This document shows, piece by piece, positions 15,772 to 24,794 of a stretch of DNA of 64,000 bases. Position 1 is the stretch's first letter, and every line of letters starts with the position of its first letter. Source of the stretch: Sulfitobacter mediterraneus (GTDB lineage: Bacteria; Pseudomonadota; Alphaproteobacteria; Rhodobacterales; Rhodobacteraceae); the NCBI RefSeq assembly GCF_016801775.1, contig NZ_CP069004.1, positions 2,294,001 through 2,358,000 on the forward strand, read 5' to 3'. The translations under genes and the position numbers were made by a program. A model generated the notes under the pieces. It did no database searches, was not told the DNA's origin, and was given only the letters and a program-made list of their open reading frames with translations.

Positions 15772-16572
15772 TCAATGTGCAGGGGCGCTCACCGCGTCCA
15801 GCAGGCTGCGCCCGCCGTCGATCACCATCACTTCACCGGTCATAAAAGCAGAGCTTTCAGCGGCAAGAAATTGCACCGCTTCGCACAGTTCCGTTGGAGA
15901 GGCGATGCGCCCAAGCGGGGTATGATCGCGAATATCATCGCGCCACTCGCGGTTTTCCGCAACCGTGGCCCGCAAGCTCCCGCTCATCACCGATCCGAAC
16001 GAGATCGCATTCACGCGAATCCGGTGCTGGGCCAGAACCAGCGCCATGGACCGCGTCATCTGCTGCACCGCGGATGCGGCGATGGCATAACCCATCAAGT
16101 CCGGCTGAATTTGCCGCGCCGCGATCGAGCTGAGATTGATGATAGAGCCGATTTGCCCCTCGGGCTGGTCCGCCTCTTGTTTGATCATGCGTTTGGCCAC
16201 GAACTGCGTCAACCGCAGGGCCGTCATCAGGTTTTGATCCAGCAGCGTCGAAACAGAATCGTCTTCGACGTTAAGCGCATCTGTCGGCAGCAATTGCCGC
16301 GAGGCGTTCACCAGAATGTCGATCTGATCAAAAGCATCAATCGTTGCCGATACCAGATTGGCCACCGTCAGCCGCTGGCGCAGATCCCCTGCAAAGGTGC
16401 GGATATTGCCATCTTCCGGTTCATCCCCCAATTCGGCGATCAAACCTTTTTCATCCGCATCCGCACACATCACATTGGCGCCGTGGTCGGCCAGATGGCG
16501 GGCAATGGCCAGGCCGATCCCATTGGCCGCACCTGTCACAATGGCGGTTTTTCCAGAAACAGAAAAAGACAT
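15772..16572 (-). CDS. Short-chain dehydrogenase/reductase family protein lacking the catalytic lysine
   Basis: 266 aa SDR. The nucleotide motif TGAANGIG (13-20), Asp-rich strand end CADAD (36-40), N114, and the catalytic pair S149 and Y162 are present. The YxxxK motif, however, reads Y162-A-I-A-A166: the lysine that orients NAD(P) and lowers the tyrosine pKa is Ala. The rest (VNAISFGSVMSG, MTGEVMVIDGG) is a standard classical SDR. It may be a weak or altered oxidoreductase or a binding protein. It is 21 bp downstream of the RsmC-like gene on the same strand. Confidence 0.85.
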   Translation of the reverse strand: MSFSVSGKTAIVTGAANGIGLAIARHLADHGANVMCADADEKGLIAELGDEPEDGNIRTFAGDLRQRLTVANLVSATIDAFDQIDILVNASRQLLPTDALNVEDDSVSTLLDQNLMTALRLTQFVAKRMIKQEADQPEGQIGSIINLSSIAARQIQPDLMGYAIAASAVQQMTRSMALVLAQHRIRVNAISFGSVMSGSLRATVAENREWRDDIRDHTPLGRIASPTELCEAVQFLAAESSAFMTGEVMVIDGGRSLLDAVSAPAH

Positions 16573-16593
16573 GAGGTGCCCCTTTTGGTGAAA

Positions 16594-17586
16594 TCAGCGC
16601 CTTGGGCGCGATGGCCGCGTCGCGTGGAACAGCTTGAACCGCGCATCGCCGCCCATCTCTTCTACATGGGCGAAGCGTTTTTTCAACTCAACTTCATAAG
16701 GCAGGTGCCGGTTGGCGACCATCCACAGATGTCCCTGCGGCGACAAAATCCGCGCGGCAGCGGCGACAAAGGCCTGACCGATCTGCGGCTCTGCGGCGCG
16801 GCCCGTGTGAAAGGGCGGGTTCATCACAACCGTATCCATCCGGTGCGGCGGCTGCCAAGTGGTGGCATCCTCCCAATAGAACTTTGCACGGTCATCGGTG
16901 ACATTGTGGCGCGCACATTCCAGCGCCATATGCCCCGCCTCAACCATATGCACAGAAGTCACTTCGGGCCGTGTGAGGACATGCGCGGAAAGAAAGCCCC
17001 AACCGGCCCCCAGATCCGCAACTTCTTTGCCCATTTTATCTGGCAGGGCATCTACCAGCAAAGCCGAGGCCAGATCGACCCCATCCGCAGAAAACACCCC
17101 CGGCGCGGTCCAGAACCCGCCATCGGTCTGCTCTGGTCCGGCCTCCCAATCGGCAAAACAATCGGCGGCAGGCGCGTCGATCCAGAACAATTTGCCATGC
17201 GCCTTGGAAATCGGGCCATGCACTGTCACCCGGCCGCGCATCTCACGAAAAATGGAATCGATACCATCGGTCTTTTGGCCATCTACAACGACCGGCCCGT
17301 CACTGAATGCGCAGGCCTGCGCAATCAAACTGCGGGCCTCTTGCTTGGCCCGAGGCAGGCAAACAACCGTCGCGGCAAAGCGCTCAGTTGGCGCATTGGC
17401 CACGGTATAGCCGCGGCTTTCCCATGCTGCGTAGAATGGTTTGAAATCATGCAGAATCTGGCACCGATCCATGTCGATCCCGTCAAGGTCGGCATCAACA
17501 GTCGGACGGAACACCCCGATCAGACCGTCCTGGGGCAGGTCCAATCCACCCCCACCCAGCGCCAGCTGCAATCGCGCGTCAATCAC
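16594..17586 (-). CDS. RsmC-like class I SAM-dependent rRNA (guanine-N2) methyltransferase
   Basis: 330 aa. The C-terminal half has the SAM-binding motif DLGAGWG (191-197) and the amino-methyltransferase motif NPPF (256-259) followed by HTG, as in RsmC/RlmG, which make m2G in 16S or 23S rRNA. The N-terminal half is the degenerate methyltransferase-like domain of the family. It starts 3 bp after the clpS stop, so the two are probably co-transcribed. Whether it is RsmC (G1207) or RlmG cannot be settled from motifs. Confidence 0.82.
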   Translation of the reverse strand: MIDARLQLALGGGGLDLPQDGLIGVFRPTVDADLDGIDMDRCQILHDFKPFYAAWESRGYTVANAPTERFAATVVCLPRAKQEARSLIAQACAFSDGPVVVDGQKTDGIDSIFREMRGRVTVHGPISKAHGKLFWIDAPAADCFADWEAGPEQTDGGFWTAPGVFSADGVDLASALLVDALPDKMGKEVADLGAGWGFLSAHVLTRPEVTSVHMVEAGHMALECARHNVTDDRAKFYWEDATTWQPPHRMDTVVMNPPFHTGRAAEPQIGQAFVAAAARILSPQGHLWMVANRHLPYEVELKKRFAHVEEMGGDARFKLFHATRPSRPRR

Positions 17587-17589
17587 GCG

Positions 17590-17934
17590 CTATTCTTCCT
17601 TTTCCATCGTGCACTGCAACGGATGCTGATGCCGGCGGGCAAAATCCATAACTTGCGCCACTTTGGTTTCGGCAATCTCGTGGCTGAACACACCCACAAC
17701 TGCCAGCCCCTTTTTGTGAACTGTCAGCATGATCTCGAAAGCCTGCGCATGATTGAGCCCAAAGAAACGCTCAAGCACATGCACAACGAATTCCATCGGT
17801 GTGAAATCGTCATTGAGCAGCATCACCTTGTACAAAGGCGGGCGTTTGGTCTTTGGCTTGGTCTTGGTCAGCAGGTCGGTCTGGCCGTCGTCATCGCCGG
17901 GCCGGTCTGCCATCATATGATCATCAAGGCGCAT
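17590..17934 (-). CDS. clpS: ATP-dependent Clp protease adaptor ClpS
   Basis: 114 aa. After a polar N-terminal tail comes the ClpS core: [19 protein letters not shown] (the NDD and hydrophobic-pocket residues for N-degrons), then [20 protein letters not shown]. ClpS delivers proteins with destabilising N-terminal residues to ClpAP. ATG at 17934 follows AGGAG by 7 bases; longer in-frame starts run over the divergent promoter and lack one. clpA is not next to it here; the RsmC-like gene follows instead. Confidence 0.95.
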   Translation of the reverse strand: MRLDDHMMADRPGDDDGQTDLLTKTKPKTKRPPLYKVMLLNDDFTPMEFVVHVLERFFGLNHAQAFEIMLTVHKKGLAVVGVFSHEIAETKVAQVMDFARRHQHPLQCTMEKEE

Positions 17935-18022
17935 TGCTGCTCCTGAGTTGCTTCGAAACATTGGTGAGTCGTGTTGGCGTCTATATAACCTGCCACAGGC
18001 ATTAGAAAAGAGGCAGAAGAAA

Positions 18023-18730
18023 ATGACCACGCCGTTAACAGCCATCGGATTGGATGCCGATGACACGCTTTGGCACAATGAACGCTTCTTTGCGATGACT
18101 CAGGCCCATTTTGCCGAACTTCTGGCCGATCACAACGAGAAGGACCACTTGATGGACCGCCTCTTGGCGGCGGAGCGGCGCAATTTGCCGCATTACGGCT
18201 TTGGCATCAAAGGGTTCACCCTGTCGATGATCGAAACCGCGATTGAAGTGACAGAAGGAAAAGTGCCCGCAGATGTCATTGGCGAAATACTCGCGGCGGG
18301 GCGCGATATGCTGTCCCATCCGATTGAATTGCTGCCCCACGTCGAGACCACCCTGGCGACGCTGCGCGATGATTTCAAACTGATCCTGATCACCAAGGGC
18401 GATCTTCTGGACCAGTCGCGTAAATTGGCGCAATCGGGTCTGCGCGAGCATTTTGATGCCATCGAGATCGTTTCCCACAAGACCGCCGCCGAGTACCACG
18501 AAATTTTTACCCGGCTTGGCACGGGCGCGGATCAGGGTTTGATGGCGGGCAATTCCATGGCCTCGGATGTGGTGCCGATGATTGATGCGGGCGGATGGGG
18601 CGTGTTGATCCCGCATGGGCTGACCTGGGCGATTGAGCACGCCAAAGCCCCCGCTGACGCCCCACGATTTGCAGAGCTTGCTGATCTCGGCGCGCTACCC
18701 GATTTTATTTACGGTCTGACGCAGGCCTGA
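18023..18730 (+). CDS. HAD family hydrolase
   Basis: 235 aa haloacid-dehalogenase-type phosphatase. Motif I is LDADDTLWH (Asp11 nucleophile, Asp13 acid/base), motif II LITKGD, a lysine in ETVSHK-like [10 protein letters not shown], and motif [19 protein letters not shown]. The cap is a small helical insertion. Substrate not predictable. It is divergent from clpS; its ATG at 18023 follows AGGCAGAAG. A 263 bp gap holding a CtrA-type box follows. Confidence 0.88.
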   Translation: MTTPLTAIGLDADDTLWHNERFFAMTQAHFAELLADHNEKDHLMDRLLAAERRNLPHYGFGIKGFTLSMIETAIEVTEGKVPADVIGEILAAGRDMLSHPIELLPHVETTLATLRDDFKLILITKGDLLDQSRKLAQSGLREHFDAIEIVSHKTAAEYHEIFTRLGTGADQGLMAGNSMASDVVPMIDAGGWGVLIPHGLTWAIEHAKAPADAPRFAELADLGALPDFIYGLTQA

Positions 18731-18866
18731 TCAGGGCGATTCCGAACCCAAAAATCCGGGCCAAACGAAACATGGCAGCCCGCCAAGTTCTTGCCTTATT
18801 CCCGCCACAATGGCCGTGGTGGGGTCATGGGCCGGAGCAAACCCAACATGTTGACAAGCCAGAACG

Positions 18867-18881
18867 TTAATTTCCCGTTAA
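18867..18881. promoter_or_regulatory. CtrA-type box TTAA-N7-TTAA
   Basis: TTAA TTTCCCG TTAA is an exact full CtrA recognition site (TTAA-N7-TTAA), in the 263 bp gap before the D-Ala-D-Ala carboxypeptidase gene, 113 bp from its ATG. CtrA is the alphaproteobacterial cell-cycle response regulator. Binding is inferred from sequence only. Confidence 0.5.
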
Positions 18882-18993
18882 TCCTTTGAATGAATGGGTT
18901 TATTTTGAATACACCTTATGCTAGTGTCGAACGATAATAATACATGGTCAGCCGAATAAATCGGCGGCTTGAGGCAGAAAAAGGCAGTTCATC

Positions 18994-20445
18994 ATGAAGG
19001 CGCGGCGCGTTCAGCCGGCCCGTTTGGGGCTATTTTTTATCACGGCTTTTTGGCTCTTGGTGGTGCTTCCGCTCAGTGCGATGGCTGCACCCTATGCCGC
19101 TTATGTAATCGATGCCCGCACCGGTAAGGTGCTGCATGCCCGCAACGCCGACACCCGCCTGCATCCGGCATCTCTGACCAAGATGATGACCCTTTACGTG
19201 GCCTTTGAGGCGATCCAGCGCGGTGAAATCTCCCTTGATACCAAGGTCACTATTTCCAAGAAGGCCGCAGCAGAGCCGCCCAGCAAACTGGGACTGCGCC
19301 CTGGACAGCGCATTGCCCTGCGTTATCTGATCCGCGCCGCCGCTGTGAAATCCGCCAATGACGCCGCCACCGCAATTGGCGAGGCGATCTCGGGGTCCGA
19401 AGCCAAGTTTGCCCGCCGCATGAACCGCACCGCCAAGGCGCTGGGTATGACGCGGACCACGTTCAAGAATATGCACGGCCTGACCGAAGCGGGCCACCTG
19501 TCCACCGCCCGCGACATGACCATCGCGGGGCGCCACCTGCTGTATGATTTTCCGCAATATTACAATCTGTTTTCGCGCATCACCGCTGATGCGGGTGTGC
19601 GCAAAGTAACACACACGAACCGCCGTTTCCTGAACGACTATCGCGGTGCAGACGGGATCAAGACGGGATATACACGCGCCTCCGGCTTTAACCTCACCGC
19701 CTCCGCTGAACGGGGCAATGAACGCATTATCGTGACCGTGTTTGGCGGCAAATCCACCTCTTCGCGCAATGCCAAGGTGGCAGAGCTGATGGATCTTGGT
19801 TTCCGCCGCGCGCCCTCACGTGCGCCGCTGCGCAAACCGGCCAAGCCGGTTTATGCCGATGTCGAGACCGAAAAATCCGTTGTGCCCGGTTCCACTGCAG
19901 GTGGCGCTGGCAAGACCATTCGCGTCGTCGGCGCCGTCAAGAAATCAAAGCGCCCTGTTCTGCGTCCGGGCCATCAAGCCCCGGTATTGGTCGCCGAGGC
20001 CAAGCCGGCAGAGTCAGCCAAGCCGCCAGTTAAACCTGTCGCCGAAGCCGCCGAAACGAAACCAGCCGAAACAGCGCCGGTTGTGACCCTGGCCTCTGCC
20101 GCCGTGTCAATCAGACCTGCAGCACGTCCATCCACCTTGGCCTCAGTCGCGCCAGGACCGAAAAAGGCCCGTCCCCAAGAGATCGTGACCCGTGTTTCCA
20201 CATCAGGTGGCCGGCATTGGGGCGTCAACGTGGGCCGCTACCCCAGCAAGTTTGCCGCAGAAAAAGTGCTGCTTAAAACCGCCTTGGCAGAAATGGCCAC
20301 ACTCGATGGCAGCCTGCGCAAGGTGGTGCGACGCCCACAGGGCTTTGACGCCAATTTTCTTGGGATGACACGCGAAACCGCCGATCTGGCCTGCCGACGT
20401 CTGGCGGCGCGCAAGATCAGCTGTTTCATGATTGGGCCCAGCTAA
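18994..20445 (+). CDS. D-alanyl-D-alanine carboxypeptidase (S11 family) with C-terminal SPOR domain
   Basis: 483 aa. A hydrophobic signal segment (12-31) ends in AMA. The penicillin-binding catalytic motifs follow: SLTK (S60, K63), SAN (120-122) and KTG (223-225). A Pro/Ala/Lys-rich linker (about 275-395) joins a SPOR-like C-terminal domain (RHWGVNVGRYPSKFAAEKVL onwards) that would bind denuded glycan at the septum. The enzyme trims the terminal D-Ala from peptidoglycan pentapeptides in the periplasm. Such carboxypeptidase-SPOR fusions are common in this order. A CtrA-type box upstream hints at cell-cycle timing. Confidence 0.93.
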   Translation: MKARRVQPARLGLFFITAFWLLVVLPLSAMAAPYAAYVIDARTGKVLHARNADTRLHPASLTKMMTLYVAFEAIQRGEISLDTKVTISKKAAAEPPSKLGLRPGQRIALRYLIRAAAVKSANDAATAIGEAISGSEAKFARRMNRTAKALGMTRTTFKNMHGLTEAGHLSTARDMTIAGRHLLYDFPQYYNLFSRITADAGVRKVTHTNRRFLNDYRGADGIKTGYTRASGFNLTASAERGNERIIVTVFGGKSTSSRNAKVAELMDLGFRRAPSRAPLRKPAKPVYADVETEKSVVPGSTAGGAGKTIRVVGAVKKSKRPVLRPGHQAPVLVAEAKPAESAKPPVKPVAEAAETKPAETAPVVTLASAAVSIRPAARPSTLASVAPGPKKARPQEIVTRVSTSGGRHWGVNVGRYPSKFAAEKVLLKTALAEMATLDGSLRKVVRRPQGFDANFLGMTRETADLACRRLAARKISCFMIGPS

Positions 20446-20466
20446 ACCGCCCACACCATTTCCTGG

Positions 20467-21348
20467 TCAGGCAGTCTCACGCGCCTCACGGCGTATCCAT
20501 GTCACAAATGATTTCAGAACGGGCCGCATCACGCCGGGCCGTTTGACAAGGTGATAGCCTGCATCATCGTCCGGTTCGATGTGCAACTCACGCAATCGCC
20601 CCGCCGCGATATCCCGCGCAACAAATTCACGCACGGTTACAATCACCCCCTGCCCGTCCCGCGCCCCGTCAAGCAAGAGATTGCCGGGCACCTGCACCAT
20701 CCCGTGTTTGCGTGCGCCGGACATCCCGTGACGGTCCAGCCATCTGGTGCTTTCAGATGTGCCAAACTCTTCGAGCCACGGCAGATCGGCCAAGGCATTG
20801 ATGTCCGGGCCCGGACCATCGCCAACCAAACAGGGCGCAGCCACCACGACCATAGGCGAGCGGAGCAGCATTTCCGCATCCAGCCCCGGCCACGGCCCAA
20901 CCCCATAACGCAGCGCCACATCAATTCCGTCTGAGGACAGCGTGACAATCTCTGGTGTTGGATCAATCATCAGATCCACCTCGGGATGCCGCGCCCGAAA
21001 CTTTGGCATGCGCGGCATCAACCATGAGGCGGCAAAGGTGGGCGTGACAGAAATATGCAGCGGCTTGTCGTCCAACGCGCCGGTGATCTCTTGCGTCGCT
21101 TCGATCATCGCGGCAAATCCCGCCTGCAGGGCTTTGGCCAATGTCTCGCCCGCGTCCGTCAGCTGCAGACCCCGCCCGGACCGATCAAGCAATGCCACGT
21201 CCAGATGTGCCTCAAGCGCACGCAACTGTTGGCTGATCGCGGCGTGGCTGACGCCAAGCGCCTCACCTGCCGCCACCAAGTTACGGGTCTGGGCAAAGGC
21301 CGAAAACGCCCTGAGCGCCGACAATGGCGGTAGGTGACGCCAATCCAT
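20467..21348 (-). CDS. LysR family transcriptional regulator (GcvA-like)
   Basis: 293 aa. N-terminal winged helix-turn-helix (LPPLSALRAFSAFAQTRNLV, then ALGVSHAAISQQLRALEAHL), then a periplasmic-binding-protein-like effector domain. The opening W-R-H-L-P-P-L-S resembles the GcvA/AmpR branch. ATG at 21348 has GGGG 7 bases ahead; an earlier start would add a cysteine-rich stretch unlike the family. It is divergent from the 48-aa ORF and the isochorismatase-like gene and probably controls them through the 99 bp between. Confidence 0.9.
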   Translation of the reverse strand: MDWRHLPPLSALRAFSAFAQTRNLVAAGEALGVSHAAISQQLRALEAHLDVALLDRSGRGLQLTDAGETLAKALQAGFAAMIEATQEITGALDDKPLHISVTPTFAASWLMPRMPKFRARHPEVDLMIDPTPEIVTLSSDGIDVALRYGVGPWPGLDAEMLLRSPMVVVAAPCLVGDGPGPDINALADLPWLEEFGTSESTRWLDRHGMSGARKHGMVQVPGNLLLDGARDGQGVIVTVREFVARDIAAGRLRELHIEPDDDAGYHLVKRPGVMRPVLKSFVTWIRREARETA

Positions 21349-21447
21349 ATTAAACCCCAGCTTACACAATGCGAACATCCGTGACTCGCAGTATGTCACC
21401 GTTTCAAACATATTCAACAGCAGATGCATGCAAGGAAAGGAACCGAC

Positions 21448-21594
21448 ATGTTAAATATTTATGCTCAAGCCTTCATGACTGCGACCCGCACCGACAAAGT
21501 GGAAATGCGCGAACACCCCAGAACAAACAAGACCACCCGGCGCCGCTGGTTCCAGCGCGGCAAGACGATCCAGATCCACCCGCTGGACCTGTGA
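21448..21594 (+). CDS. Small basic hypothetical protein (48 aa)
   Basis: ATG TTA AAT ATT ... to TGA, 48 codons, with AAGGAAAGGAACC directly upstream as a strong ribosome binding site. The protein starts MLNIYAQAFMTATRTDKV and turns strongly basic (KTTRRRWFQRGK), with no membrane segment. It stops 7 bp before the isochorismatase-like start, so the two form an operon. I do not recognise a family. The good ribosome site and tight spacing argue it is real rather than chance. Confidence 0.6.
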   Translation: MLNIYAQAFMTATRTDKVEMREHPRTNKTTRRRWFQRGKTIQIHPLDL

Positions 21595-21601
21595 GGCTGG
21601 T

Positions 21602-22129
21602 ATGAGCAATTCAATGGCCTTGGTTCTCGTGGACATTCAGAACGATTATTTCACCGGAGGGCTGTGGCCCGTGGAAGACATGGAACGCGTCGCGTCACAT
21701 GCTGCCGAAGTGCTGCAGGACGCTCGGACCGCTGGTGAGATGGTCGTGCATGTCTATCACGAGGCCGCCAGCGACAGCGCACCATTCTTTCGTCCCGGCA
21801 CCCAGGGGGCGCAAATCCACGCCTCCGTCGCACCGCAGGAAGGTGAGGCGATGATCCTCAAACACCGCCCCAACAGCTTTCATGGAACAGATCTGCACGC
21901 ACATCTTCAGGCGGCGGGGATCACCCAAGTGACGATCATCGGCGCTATGACGCAAATGTGCATTGATGCGACCGCGCGTGCGGCACGGGATCTGGGTTAT
22001 GACGTGACGCTGATTGCCGATGCCTGCGGGGCCAAGGCGCTGTCATTCAATGGCGTGCACCTCAGCGCTGCCGAAGTGCAGGCGGCCTTTCTCGCCCCGC
22101 TTGCCATGTCTTATGCAAAGGTGATCTGA
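21602..22129 (+). CDS. Cysteine hydrolase, isochorismatase family
   Basis: 175 aa. The catalytic triad of the isochorismatase-like hydrolases is in place: Asp11 (LVDIQNDYF), Lys87 (LKHRPNSF) and Cys120 (GAMTQMCIDATARAA), with a cis-peptide region before the cysteine. The family includes nicotinamidases, ureidoacrylate and isochorismate hydrolases; lack of the nicotinamidase metal motif makes a general amide hydrolase more likely. It forms an operon with the small basic ORF before it and the membrane protein after it, opposite a LysR gene. Confidence 0.88.
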   Translation: MSNSMALVLVDIQNDYFTGGLWPVEDMERVASHAAEVLQDARTAGEMVVHVYHEAASDSAPFFRPGTQGAQIHASVAPQEGEAMILKHRPNSFHGTDLHAHLQAAGITQVTIIGAMTQMCIDATARAARDLGYDVTLIADACGAKALSFNGVHLSAAEVQAAFLAPLAMSYAKVI

Positions 22130-22184
22130 AATGCCGTCAATACCCCACCCTCGTCTCGGAACAATGCAACGGGAACGCGGCATC

Positions 22185-22388
22185 ATGACCCTCAAATGGG
22201 CCGCTTCGGTTGTGCAGATCATGGGCTACAGCGCCACGGCATTCGGGCTGACGCCGCTTAATATCTATCTGTTCCTGATCGGGCTGATCGGCTGGTTCAC
22301 AGTGGGCGTGTTGTGGCGCGACAAGGCGATCATGTTGATCCATGTCGTGGCCTTGGGCGCCATGGTGGCAGGATTGATCAGCGGTTAG
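22185..22388 (+). CDS. Small membrane protein, DUF6552-like
   Basis: 67 aa from the ATG at 22185 (MTLKWAASVVQIMGYSATAF), with GGGAA 10 bases ahead. Two hydrophobic spans (about 7-42 and 48-66) around a WRDK turn suggest a hairpin in the inner membrane. In-frame ATGs at 22131 and 22164 would add 18 or 7 polar residues; the first almost touches the stop of the hydrolase gene, so it cannot be excluded. Resembles a small Rhodobacterales family of unknown function. Confidence 0.65.
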   Translation: MTLKWAASVVQIMGYSATAFGLTPLNIYLFLIGLIGWFTVGVLWRDKAIMLIHVVALGAMVAGLISG

Positions 22389-22397
22389 GGCCTGATC

Positions 22398-23162
22398 CTA
22401 GGCAGCCACGCGCCGGTAAAGATGCCATGTGGCGTGGCCCAGCACTGGCATCGCAATAAAAAGCCCCAGAAACAGCGGGATCATCGCAGCCAGGGTCACA
22501 ACGCCGATGAATATCCCCCAGAGGATATAAAGCGCGAAACTGTCCTGCACCGCGGACATGGAACGCAACATCGCTGTCATAAAATCGACGTCGCGATCCA
22601 GCAGCATCGGCATACCAAGAACGCTGAGCGAGAACACCACAGTTGCAAAGATCGCACCGATCACGGTGCCGAAGCCAAGCATCATCAGTCCATCGGGGCG
22701 CAGAAACACCTCAAGCGAGGTGGAAACATTGGTCATAGGAGAAAGGCCCAGAAACAGCGCAAAAATCATATGACCTAGGAAGAACCAGAACAGGAAAATC
22801 ACCACAATGATTGTGGCCAGCCAAGGCAACTGGCCCGATTTGCTGGTCCAGACCACGCGCAGCACATCGGGGAAATGAATCTCTTCTCCTGCGGCCCTGA
22901 GGCGGCTTGTCTCATAAAATCCAAGTGCCGCCAGCGCCCCGACCAGAGGAAAGCCCAGCACCGCAAGGATCAGCCAGAACGTCTGTCCGGTGGCATAGGT
23001 GATCCAGCCCATGATCAACCCGACAATGACAAAGAAACTGGCGAAGAACAGATCCGTGACAGGATTGGCAAGGAAATCGCGAAGACCCAGTCCAAGGCTG
23101 GTTTTGAAATCTGCAATAGTGGGTCTGCGCAGGGTTGGTGCGCCTTCGGGTCTGGTGTTCAT
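22398..23162 (-). CDS. DUF2189 domain-containing membrane protein
   Basis: 254 aa. After a short polar N-terminus (RRPTIADFKTSLGLGLRDFL) come about six hydrophobic segments. The opening and the GLRDFLANPVTDLFFASFFV segment match the DUF2189 family, described as a putative cytochrome-linked integral membrane family; function unknown. It faces the isochorismatase operon tail to tail, and lies downstream of yejF on the same strand. Confidence 0.85.
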   Translation of the reverse strand: MNTRPEGAPTLRRPTIADFKTSLGLGLRDFLANPVTDLFFASFFVIVGLIMGWITYATGQTFWLILAVLGFPLVGALAALGFYETSRLRAAGEEIHFPDVLRVVWTSKSGQLPWLATIIVVIFLFWFFLGHMIFALFLGLSPMTNVSTSLEVFLRPDGLMMLGFGTVIGAIFATVVFSLSVLGMPMLLDRDVDFMTAMLRSMSAVQDSFALYILWGIFIGVVTLAAMIPLFLGLFIAMPVLGHATWHLYRRVAA

Positions 23163-23188
23163 TCCGGCAGTATTGCCAAGAAATTCAG

Positions 23189-23208
23189 AAAAGCAAATTC
23201 TTGCTTTT
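23189..23208 (-). terminator. Possible weak terminator after yejF
   Basis: AAAAGCAA-ATTC-TTGCTTTT is a perfect 8 bp inverted repeat, 6 bp after the yejF stop. The stem is A/T-rich and the T run is inside it, so its strength as a terminator is doubtful. Confidence 0.35.
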
Positions 23209-23213
23209 GTTTC

Positions 23214-24794
23214 TCAGGTCGCGGCCTGCAACAAGGTGCGGGTATAGTCACTTTTTGGTCTGTCGTAGAGGTCTTCTGCAGCGCCATATTCGACCACGTC
23301 ACCGCGTTTCATCACCAGCACCTTGTGCGACATTGCGCGGACCACCTTAAGGTCATGACTGATGAACAAATAAGCCAGCCCGTATTTGACCTGCAGGTCG
23401 CGCAGCAGCTCAACAATCTGAACCTGCACAGTCATATCCAAGGCCGACGTTGGCTCATCCAGCACCAGAAGGCGCGGGCGCAGGACCATGGCGCGGGCAA
23501 TGGCGATCCTCTGACGTTGGCCGCCGGAAAACTCATGCGGATAGCGGTCCATGGTGGCCGGGTCGAGGCCCACTTCGACCATCACCTCATGGACCAGTTC
23601 ACGCTGGTCACGGTTCGGGTCCACTTTGTGAATGTCGAGACCCTCGGCAATGATCTGAAAGCAGGTCATGCGCGGGCTCAGCGATCCAAAAGGATCCTGA
23701 AACACGATCTGCATATCCTTGCGCAGCCGCCGCAACTCACGGGTCGACCATTTGCGCACGTCCTGCCCCATAAAGGTGATCCCCCCCTCGGAGGAAATCA
23801 GACGCATGATTGCCAGCGCCAGCGTTGTCTTTCCCGACCCGCTTTCCCCGACAATACCAAGCGTTTCACCGGCACGCACAGACAGGGTCGCGTCATTCAC
23901 GGCCTTCACATGGCCCACCGTACGGCGCAGCAGCCCTTGCTGGATCGGAAACCACACCTTGAGGTGTTCGGTGTTGACGATCTCTTCGGCCTCTGGCGCA
24001 ACGGGGTCCGGCGCGCCTGTTGGTTCGGCGCTGAGCAGCTTGATCGTATAGGGATGCTGCGGGGCGTCAAAAATCTCTTTGGTGGGGCCTTGCTCAACAA
24101 TCTCGCCATTCTGCATCACACAGACACGGTCCGCGATGCGGCGCACGATGCCCAGATCATGCGTGATGAACAAAAGGCCCATGCCCTCGCTGTCTTTGAG
24201 ATCTTTTAACAGATCAAGGATCTGCGCCTGAATGGTCACATCTAGCGCGGTTGTTGGTTCATCCGCGATCAACACGTCGGGTTTGTTGGCCAAGGCCATT
24301 GCGATCATCACACGCTGGCGCTGTCCACCGGACAACTGGTGCGGATAAGCACCCAAGCGGCTTTGCGCATCATTGATGCCAACCTTGTCCAGCAATTCAA
24401 GAATCCGGTCTCGGGCCGCCACCCCAACCAGCCCCTGGTGCAGGGCCAGCGATTCCGCCAGTTGCTTTTCAATCGTGTGCAGCGGATTGAGCGAGGTCAT
24501 TGGCTCTTGAAAGATAAAGCTGATGTCGTTGCCGCGCACCTTGCGAAGCAGCGCCTCATCCGCGCCAATCATCTGCTGCCCGTCATAGGTGACAGATCCG
24601 GACACCTCTGCGCTGCTGCCCAACAGCGCCACAGTGGACAGTGCCGAGACCGATTTGCCCGATCCGCTTTCCCCCACCAATGCGACCGTCTCGCCCCGTT
24701 CCACGTGGAAGGACACGCCCTTGACCGCATGGGTCAGCGCGCCGTCCTGCCGGAAGGATACGCGCAGGTCTTTGACATCAAGCAGTGCAGTCAC
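23214..24794 (-). CDS. yejF: Oligopeptide/microcin C-type ABC transporter, double ATPase subunit YejF
   Basis: 526 aa with two complete nucleotide-binding domains. Domain 1: Walker A GESGSGKS near residue 40, signature LSGGQRQR, Walker [13 protein letters not shown]. Domain 2: GESGSGKT near 315, [20 protein letters not shown]. Tandem ATPases in one chain are the mark of YejF. It energises the YejBE pore. Its ATG overlaps the yejE stop (ATGA). Confidence 0.93.
   Translation of the reverse strand: MTALLDVKDLRVSFRQDGALTHAVKGVSFHVERGETVALVGESGSGKSVSALSTVALLGSSAEVSGSVTYDGQQMIGADEALLRKVRGNDISFIFQEPMTSLNPLHTIEKQLAESLALHQGLVGVAARDRILELLDKVGINDAQSRLGAYPHQLSGGQRQRVMIAMALANKPDVLIADEPTTALDVTIQAQILDLLKDLKDSEGMGLLFITHDLGIVRRIADRVCVMQNGEIVEQGPTKEIFDAPQHPYTIKLLSAEPTGAPDPVAPEAEEIVNTEHLKVWFPIQQGLLRRTVGHVKAVNDATLSVRAGETLGIVGESGSGKTTLALAIMRLISSEGGITFMGQDVRKWSTRELRRLRKDMQIVFQDPFGSLSPRMTCFQIIAEGLDIHKVDPNRDQRELVHEVMVEVGLDPATMDRYPHEFSGGQRQRIAIARAMVLRPRLLVLDEPTSALDMTVQVQIVELLRDLQVKYGLAYLFISHDLKVVRAMSHKVLVMKRGDVVEYGAAEDLYDRPKSDYTRTLLQAAT

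Noticed and set aside
15775..17946. Very long open frame (723 codons) on the plus strand
   Set aside because: It is antisense to the SDR, RsmC-like and clpS genes, which have clear motifs and ribosome sites. The frame stays open only because of GC-rich codon usage; its translation is His/Arg/Gln-rich without domains.
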